Origin: Triparma columacea
Taxonomy: Eukaryota; Sar; Bolidophyceae; Parmales; Triparmaceae
Direction: 5' to 3'
Length of the DNA: 53,514 nt
Assembly (NCBI GenBank): GCA_030267965.1
Contig: BRYA01000208.1
Location: 38,759-92,272, forward strand
Positions 53,434 to 53,514 of the stretch are shown here, in pieces; position 1 is the stretch's first letter; every line of letters starts with the position of its first letter. A program made the translations under genes and the position numbers. A model generated the notes under the pieces. It was given only the letters and a program-made list of their open reading frames with translations. It ran no database searches and was not told the origin of the DNA.

Positions 53434-53514
53434 TTATTGTAGACGGGTCTCCAATGAAGGATAGCTTGTCGCCTTCGGGTCGATGTTCTTGATGGGTTTG
53501 TTCTTGATGTTCCT
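53434..53514 (-). CDS. C-terminal fragment of a gene running off the right edge
   Basis: The minus strand is open from the edge to TAA at 53434-53436 and reads RNIKNKPIKNIDPKATSYPS then LETRLQ. The composition is coding-like and the gap to the neighbouring convergent gene (about 100 bp) fits the window. The product cannot be named from 26 residues. Confidence 0.4.
   Translation of the reverse strand, partial: RNIKNKPIKNIDPKATSYPSLETRLQ

Overview
The window is nuclear DNA of a eukaryote, most likely an ochrophyte alga with a complex red plastid. The order is inferred (Parmales/Bolidophyceae or a relative); no marker gene here fixes it. The reasons are: protein-coding genes split by short GT-AG introns whose donors are mostly GTGAG or GTAAG; several proteins whose hydrophobic signal peptide runs into a Phe-containing transit-like junction (1-1438, 21356, 25840, 39938), as in bipartite plastid targeting of diatoms and relatives; and surface-type DUF285 and BspA leucine-rich-repeat proteins common in marine stramenopiles. 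The sequence is a draft scaffold: it has an N gap (35198-35760) and several probable homopolymer or repeat-associated frame breaks.

Layout, left half. 1-1438 (-) putative plastid protein, cut by the edge; 2150-3263 (+) secreted START/SRPBCC protein; 3404-6172 (-) PH-domain protein; 6765-8480 (+) TMEM181/Wntless-like seven-TM protein; 8597-9223 (-) small secreted Cys protein; 9326-10944 (+) non-specific phospholipase C; 10993-11754 (-) Mis18-like protein; 12276-12968 (-) PMP24-like peroxisomal protein; 13306-14355 (+) BspA LRR protein; 14629-15505 (-) unresolved protein; 15697-15875 a 179-bp MITE with 10-bp target duplications; 16104-21076 (+) a ten-exon receptor-like protein (DUF285, Cys repeats, multi-TM, two PDZ); 21356-23321 (+) TrmA/RumA RNA uracil-C5 methyltransferase; 23416-24138 (-) tandem LYR protein; an AT-rich island around 24200-24700.

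Layout, right half. 24923-25840 (-) plastid PDZ-like protein; 25917-28014 (+) macro-domain protein with a SUMO-interacting motif and UIM-like motifs; 28208-29176 and 41034-42437 (+) paralogous secreted proteins; 29384-30739 (-) lysine-rich protein; 30995-32730 (+) RRP15; 33015-36048 (-) membrane protein with LRR and DUF285 repeats; 36345-37758 (-) ankyrin-MYND; 38083-39766 (-) CCCH zinc finger fused to an SPPY-type methyltransferase; 39938-40782 (+) NAC/HYPK-type UBA protein; 42705-44443 (-) multi-TM tail-anchored protein; 44990-47564 (+) large secreted protein; 47624-48329 (+) C-terminal half of a histidine phosphatase; 48449-49204 (-) AlgH/UPF0301; 49300-50911 (+) tRNA-guanine transglycosylase with frame breaks; 51185-52480 (-), 52647-53336 (+) and 53434-53514 (-) unrecognised proteins.

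Genes often alternate strand, with short divergent (77-550 bp) and convergent (48-290 bp) spacers, so there is no operon logic. Housekeeping RNA and ribosome genes (TrmA-like, TGT, RRP15) sit beside fast-evolving repeat proteins. Exon models were built by hand from phase-consistent GT-AG junctions; spans below include introns.
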